64,000 bases of DNA from Siphonodentalium dalli (taxonomy: Eukaryota; Mollusca; Scaphopoda; Gadilida; Siphonodentaliidae), in contig CP136061.1 of NCBI GenBank assembly GCA_032622095.1, forward strand, positions 48,121,797-48,185,796, in the 5' to 3' direction. Below the pieces are notes generated by a model. The model was not told where the DNA came from, made no database searches, and saw nothing but the letters and a program-made list of their open reading frames with translations. A program made the position numbers and the translations under genes. The first letter of the stretch is position 1, and each line of letters starts with the position of its first letter. Of this stretch, positions 58,781-64,000 are shown piece by piece.

Positions 58781-60570
58781 TTCAAGTAATAAGGTAACTA
58801 CTCGTCAATGATGCTTGAATACATAAATGATTAATAAGGTAACAACTACCCGTCAATGATCGACGTCTTAATATAGAAAGGTTTTATAGGGTAACTAACT
58901 ACACGGCAATGATACTTATTATAGAAGGTTAATAATTTAACTTCTTGTCAATGATGCTTTAATATAGAAAGGGTTAATAAGGTAACTACCCGTCAATAAT
59001 GCTTTAGTGTAGAAATGGTTACTAAGGTAACTACATGTCAATGATGCTTTAATAAAGAAAGGGTTAATAAGATAAAGTTCTACACGTCAATGATGCTTAA
59101 ATATAGAAAGGGCTAATAGGGTAACTACACGTCAATGATGTTTTAATATAGAAAGGGTTAATATGGTAATTACACGCCAATGGTGCTTTAATATAGAAAG
59201 GGTTAATATGGTAACTACCGTCCATGATGCTTTAATATATAACTGGCTACTATGATAACTACATGTCAATGATGCTTTATTGTAGAAAGGGTTAATAATG
59301 TAACTAATCACCAATGATACTCATTATAAAAAGGGTTGATAAGGTAACTGCCTGTCAATTATTGCTTCAACGTAGAAAGGGTTAATAAGGTAATTACACG
59401 CCAATGGTGCTTTAATATAGAAAGGGTTAATATGGTAACTATCAGCCAATGATGCTTTAATATAGAAAGTGTTATAATATGGTAACTGCACGTCAATGAT
59501 GCTTTGATACAAAAAGGGTTAATAAGGTAATTACCCGTCAATGGCGCTTTAATATAGAAATGGTTTATAATGTAACTACTCACCAATGATACTTAGTATA
59601 GAAAGGGTTGTTTAATTTAACTACCTGTCAATTAATGCTTTAATATAGAAAAGGTTAATAAGGTAACTACACGCCAATGATACTTAGTATAGAAAGGGTT
59701 GGTAAGGTAACTACACGACAATGATACTTTAGTGTATAGAGGGTTAATTATGCAACTACCCGTCAACGATGCTTTAATATAGAAAGGGTTAACAACTACA
59801 TGTCAATGCTGCTTTAATACAGAAATGGTTAATAAGGTAACTTCACGTCAATGATGCTTTAATATAGAAAGGGTTAATACTGTAACTACTCACCAATGAT
59901 ACTTAGTATAGAACGGGTTAATAAGATAACTACCCAGCAATAATGATGCTTTAATATAGAGAGGGTTATAATAAGGTAACTACACGTCAATGATGCTTTA
60001 ATACATAAATGGTTAATAAGGTAACTACCCGCCAATGGCGCTTTAATATAGAAAGGGTTAATAATGCAACTACTCACCAATGATACTTAGTATAGAAAGG
60101 GTTAATAAGGTAACTACCTGTCAATTAATGCTTTAATATAGAAAGGGTTAATAAGGCAACTACACGCCAACGGTACTTAGTATAGAAAGGGTTAATAAGG
60201 TAACTATATACGACAATGATACTTTGGTATATACAGAGTTAAGGAGCCAACTACCCGCCAATGATGCTATACTATAGAAAGGGTTAACATTGTAACTACA
60301 CATCAATGATATTTTAATATAGAAAGGGTTAATAAGGTAACTACGCGTCAATGATGCTTTAATAAAGAAAGGGTTAATAAGGTAACTTCACATCAATGGT
60401 GCTTTAATATAGAAAGGGTTAATAATGTAACTACTCACCAATGTTACTTAGTATAGAAAGGGTTAATAAGGTAACTACCTGTCAATTAATGATTTAATAT
60501 AGAATGGTTAATAAGGTAACTACACGCCAATGGTGATGTAATATAGAAAGGGTTAATAAGGTGACTTCAA
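58781..60570 (+). repeat. 45-49 bp minisatellite, about 38 copies
   Basis: The unit is close to AATGATGCTTTAATATAGAA then AGGGTTAATAAGGTAACTAC then ACGTC. Spacings of 49 and 45 bp were measured at 59043, 59092 and 59137. A variant unit with CCAATGATACTTAGTATAGA alternates at places. Minus-strand open frames of 60-81 codons (Ile/Leu-rich) are by-products. Confidence 0.92.
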
Positions 60571-60597
60571 TGCAGATTATACAGTTTAACAAAATAC

Positions 60598-60888
60598 CAC
60601 AGGTGTATATATCCGGGTGAACACTGTAGTAAATACCTGGGCGAAACCCTGGTGTAAATACCTGGGTGTAAATACCTGGTGTAAATACCTGGGTGTAAAT
60701 CCGTAAAAACCCGGGTAAACGGGGGTTTATACCTAACATATATAGAAAACACCTGGGTAAATCTATATAAATCCCTGATTTACCTGGGTGTAACCTGGGT
60801 GTGACCTGGGTGGAACCAGGGTAAAACCTATATGTACCGGGGTATACCTAGGTAAACACCAAGATATACCCAGGTACATTTTTATATG
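60598..60888. mobile_element. ACCTGGGT-word element (second copy, opposite end)
   Basis: Built from AAATACCTGGGTGTAAATAC and TACCTGGGTGTAACCTGGGT words. It ends TACCCAGGTACATTTTTATA, the exact reverse complement of the start of the 47834-48615 element (TATAAAAATGTACCTGGGTA). It directly follows the 45-49 bp minisatellite. Confidence 0.85.
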
Positions 60889-61099
60889 CATGTCAATTCC
60901 CTATGTCGCATCTACATGTCTTTGCGTATTTTACCACCTCACCTGTATGTGGTTTAGTTGAACATTTCATGTATTGTTGCTATTGGATTACCTATGTCAC
61001 AAGCGTAAGGCCTGTATTCTACCAATGTCTTATTATCTTCTTTCTGTATTCACAGGCTGAAACCAATAAATCAGGGTTAAACAACAGTGGCGTGCATCA

Positions 61100-61325
61100 T
61101 TTACTCCATCGCGAAACCATCCCTGGACAATCTGGCACTGCCACTCTGGGGGACACCTGCCCTCGATGCCATTCTGGGCAACCCTGGACACTCTGGCCCT
61201 GTCACTCTGGCCCTGCCACTCTGGTCCTGCAACTCAGGACCACTCTGCCCTTGATGCCACTCTGGGCCATGGGTCAGAGTGACATCGAGGGCAAGGGGTG
61301 GGACAGGGTGGCAGCCCTTACTACT
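61100..61325 (+). repeat. GC-rich CCACTCTGG repeat with internal complementarity
   Basis: CTGGCACTGCCACTCTGG, CTGGCCCTGTCACTCTGG and CTGGCCCTGCCACTCTGG occur in series, with CCCTCGATGCCATTCTGG and CCCTTGATGCCACTCTGG. The right end GGTCAGAGTGACATCGAGGG is the inverse of these. The 149-codon frame covering it (60903-61352) is most likely a by-product. Confidence 0.75.
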
Positions 61326-62010
61326 CACACGATTAGATTTCTCGAATCATGAAGAAGAATGTGTATCAATTTGGAAATTGGAAAGTGGAAATCGGTCTTA
61401 AAAAGTTATCAGTTTTGTTTACCCCTCTCCCCTTCCGTGTACTCCTGACTCAAATTGAGCCAATTTAAATCACACGATTATATTTCTCGTATCATGGAAA
61501 AGAATGGTTATCAATTTGGTGGAAATCGGCGTTAAAAAGTTTTATCAATTTTGGTTCCCATCTCCCTTCCGTAAACCCCTGACTCAAATGGCGCTACTTT
61601 TGCCATCTTGAAGTCACACGATTAGATTTCTCGTTTCATACAGAAAAATGTGTAACAACTTTGTGGAAATCGGTTCTAAATGGGTTTATCAATTATTGAT
61701 CCCATCTCCCCTTCCGTGCTCCCCTGAATGAAGTGGCGTCACTAGTGACATCTATAGACCACACCATTATATTCCTCATATCATGGAGATTATTACGTAT
61801 AAGTTTGGTGAAGATCGGCGACAATTTTTTTCTGCCCCTCCCTCTTTTGTGCCCCTGACAACAACAGCGTCACTTTAGAAAGATTCTAACCAGCACCATC
61901 TTTCTCGTAAAAAAGTACCCCAAATAGACCCCTCTGTTGTTATCTAGATGGTCCCCTGTGAATTTCTATAGAATACAGACAGACAGACACATTCGCAAAT
62001 ATATATATAT
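61326..62010 (+). mobile_element. 145-bp satellite element with ACAG and TA tail
   Basis: Units start CACACGATTAGATTTCTCG at 61326, 61471, 61615 and (degraded) 61760, and share GTGGAAATCGG and CATCTCCCCTTCCGT. The array ends with GTGAATTTCTATAGAATACA, then CAGACAGACAGACA and ATATATATATATAG. This repeats the satellite, ACAG tract and TA tail order seen at 5161-7144. Repeats with this order are known as pearl or Helentron-associated elements in bivalves. Confidence 0.85.
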
Positions 62011-62310
62011 AGATAGTAGACACTTTTTGACGTTAGGTAGTTTGTTTGAAACATAAGTATCAGCCAGTGACGGTGGATAATGCGTGTATCAATAGAAAAA
62101 TATATGTTTAATTAGCCATAGAATTGTCTAGGCTGCAGAGCGGTTCACAAAAATATTATCCGCGACCAAGTGGGGGTACCCACAATAATTTCGGGTATCA
62201 AAGCCGCGTATCGGTCATGCGATGAGATGTCGCCAAACCGGATTTGGGATGTCAAAGATGCGGATGAAATACTTCGCATTTTGACCGTTTCTGCTTAAAA
62301 ATATCCCCAT
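62010..62310 (+). repeat. Composite dispersed repeat, block X (copy 2, uninterrupted)
   Basis: Matches 22955-23134 and 23390-23510 without the 255-bp insertion, and so gives the empty site of that element. Confidence 0.85.
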
Positions 62311-62311
62311 T

Positions 62312-62545
62312 ATCATTCGGACAGGCCGGCACATGGACGATCTAGGATGAGGGTGCATGTGCAAGGGCGACAACGTGTATGTTTGTTTGTGTTTTATGTG
62401 CTAATGTCATATTAATAGTATAGTCTATTCTATGTTATTCGATATTATATGCCCGGAACTGTACAACGAATGGAAACATTAAATCAGTGTAATTCATGAG
62501 TTAACAGGGACTTGGCTAGAGGGTCCCTGTATGTGCATGTATGTA
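62312..62545 (-). repeat. Composite dispersed repeat, block Y (copy 2, inverted)
   Basis: ATTCGGACAGGCCGGC, ATGTCATATTAATAGTATAG and ATGAGTTAACAGGGAC then TTGGCTAGAGGGTC are the reverse complement of 23705-23882 in order. Confidence 0.85.
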
Positions 62546-64000
62546 TTGTGTATTGATATTTATACTGTTTCATACCGAACACGTCCGGCGATTGGAGAAT
62601 ACATTCTGAGTCTGATTTTGTTTATACGTGGTATTGTAGCTTGGGAAGCCCATTCTGGTCCCATGTGTTAAATAGACACAATACGGAGGCGACAGGCACA
62701 TCGACATCCAGATGAGAAGGCACAAGTGTGCCACACATAATAAATCGCGATCATATCTGTATGGATGTTTAGGGTTAAAATATAATTATCAAAATATTAT
62801 CTGATGACTCTTGAAAAGCCAGACATTGTATAAGTTGTAGCTATGCGATATCTGTATATTCGATAAGATGATTCGGTTCCATTGTCGTGTAACGGTCTAC
62901 TCGAGTGGGAACGAGTCATAAAGTCTGTAAAATGACATAATTATTACAAATCGTCGATACTTCGTAGCGTTTCGTCGTGGGGTCTGTACTATGAATAATT
63001 TTATACCTGTAAATACAAATAGTATTTAATAATACTATTAAGAACACATTCGTGTTAACTATCACAGTGGTTTCATAGTACAGCGAAAATTGAGCCTTAT
63101 TATGTGTACACAAACATTTAATTAATAGTTTAATAGTTAAATTTTCATCTCATGACCATACAATTTCGTCCACATATAGGCACAGTGATGGTGGAGGTGG
63201 GTGACGTGTGTGGTGTTGGATGGATTGGTGGGTGTTTCACGCCAACTTTGGTCAAAATACTTAAACATTTGGAAGTTTCATACTGATATGCTGATACAAA
63301 CATTTTACACGACATACAAGTTCATATTGTTCTTATTGTTTAATTTCTCAACCAACAATTAATGAGAAATTTGTTTGGAGACCGCTTAGTTTGAATCACT
63401 AGCATATTTTGGACTTTTGTTAAAAAAAATTGTCTAAATTACACTAAAATGCATGGAAATTCTCCATACCATTGGCTGTATCAGGTTATAATTTTCTAGC
63501 TGATGGAAAGCTTGAGGTACCAGCTGGAAACTTCCAATCCAGGGTGGTGTGGGTGCACATTGAATTTTGTAAAACTGGGAGTTTGGTCTTGTCCAAGGGG
63601 TGCAGTAATACTGCAGTTGGAAAAGTAAAGAAGAAGAAAACAGCCCATAAGACACTCTCTAGTCACCCCCTGTGTCCGAATATGTTACATTTTCAGTTGA
63701 GGGGAGGGGTGTTCACATCCAAATTTAAAGTCAACACGATTTGATACGAGTGTTAGGGATAGTTATACGTGGGAGGAAACCCCTACAACGTGGGGGTGGT
63801 GAGAACTCACAACTCTGCTCCCATTCACCCGTCACCAGTGCCTATTTCAAATTAGACGGACAGGCCGAAGTTAACATAACTGACACACATTACTATGGGA
63901 ATGAAACAATGCGTGCTACCATTTTGTGATTTGTGATATCGCCGGTACTATCAAACGATGAGCTAACAAAATCTCACAAATTTCAGTTATATAGAGGCAC
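62546..64000. other. Non-coding window end, no recognised gene
   Basis: Small overlapping frames on both strands at 63434-63744 and 63741-63929 have no recognised domain or splice context. No repeat pair was identified. Confidence 0.35.

Noticed and set aside
59132-60752. Minus-strand frames rich in Ile and Leu that look like membrane segments
   Set aside because: They are read from the 45-49 bp minisatellite and the ACCTGGGT element and have no independent support.

Overview
The window looks like intron-rich, AT-rich, repeat-laden DNA from an invertebrate animal, most likely a marine lophotrochozoan and plausibly a mollusc. This rests on a split TRPA1-type channel gene with phase-0 exons and GT-AG introns, on Penelope, L1/Tx1-like and Jockey/CR1/I-like retroelements and a Ty3/gypsy element, and on dispersed repeats with internal satellites, ACAG microsatellites and TA tails resembling bivalve pearl / Helentron-associated elements. 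The species is not determined by anything I can read here.

The one clear host gene is a TRPA1-like cation channel on the minus strand. Five exons are visible at 41224-41321 (pre-S1), 36226-36395 (pre-S1 and S1), 19985-20116 (S3), 10224-10424 (S4-S5) and 1826-1999 (pore and S6). Splice sites are canonical and the junctions that can be tested are in phase. At least one exon (S1-S2 loop and S2) should lie between 20.1 and 36.2 kb but I could not find it. The ankyrin-repeat 5' exons and the C-terminal exons lie outside the window or escaped detection. Almost everything else sits inside, or upstream of, this gene's introns.

Layout: 1-10.2 kb holds the pore exon, dispersed repeats, a hairpin element and an AAB higher-order satellite (5.1-6.9 kb). 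10.2-20 kb holds the S4-S5 exon, a plus-strand LINE with an opposite-strand L1/Tx1-like LINE nested in its 3' tail (clear 16-bp target duplication), and a 27-bp minisatellite next to the S3 exon. 20-31 kb holds MITE/foldback elements, a nested insertion whose empty site is preserved at 62 kb, and a GATATCAC-word array. 31-34.5 kb is a Ty3/gypsy element with an in-frame loss of the RT/RNase H core. 35.7-41.3 kb holds a foldback element 12 bp from a splice donor, a tandem copy of an exon edge, a reversed satellite element, a rearranged Penelope-like element and two exons. 42-58 kb is mostly inverted-repeat elements, including TTAA-flanked and TA-flanked families in two copies each, with a striking excess of the word TACATGTA, and a LINE 3' end at 57.5-58.05 kb. 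58.8-62.5 kb holds a 45-49 bp minisatellite, an ACCCAGGT-word element, a 145-bp satellite and a composite repeat.

No bacterial-type operon, CRISPR array, rRNA or convincing tRNA was seen. The most unusual signals are the triplicated splice-acceptor/exon edge of the TRPA1 gene, and a set of elements built from shuffled, self-complementary short words, each with its own vocabulary.
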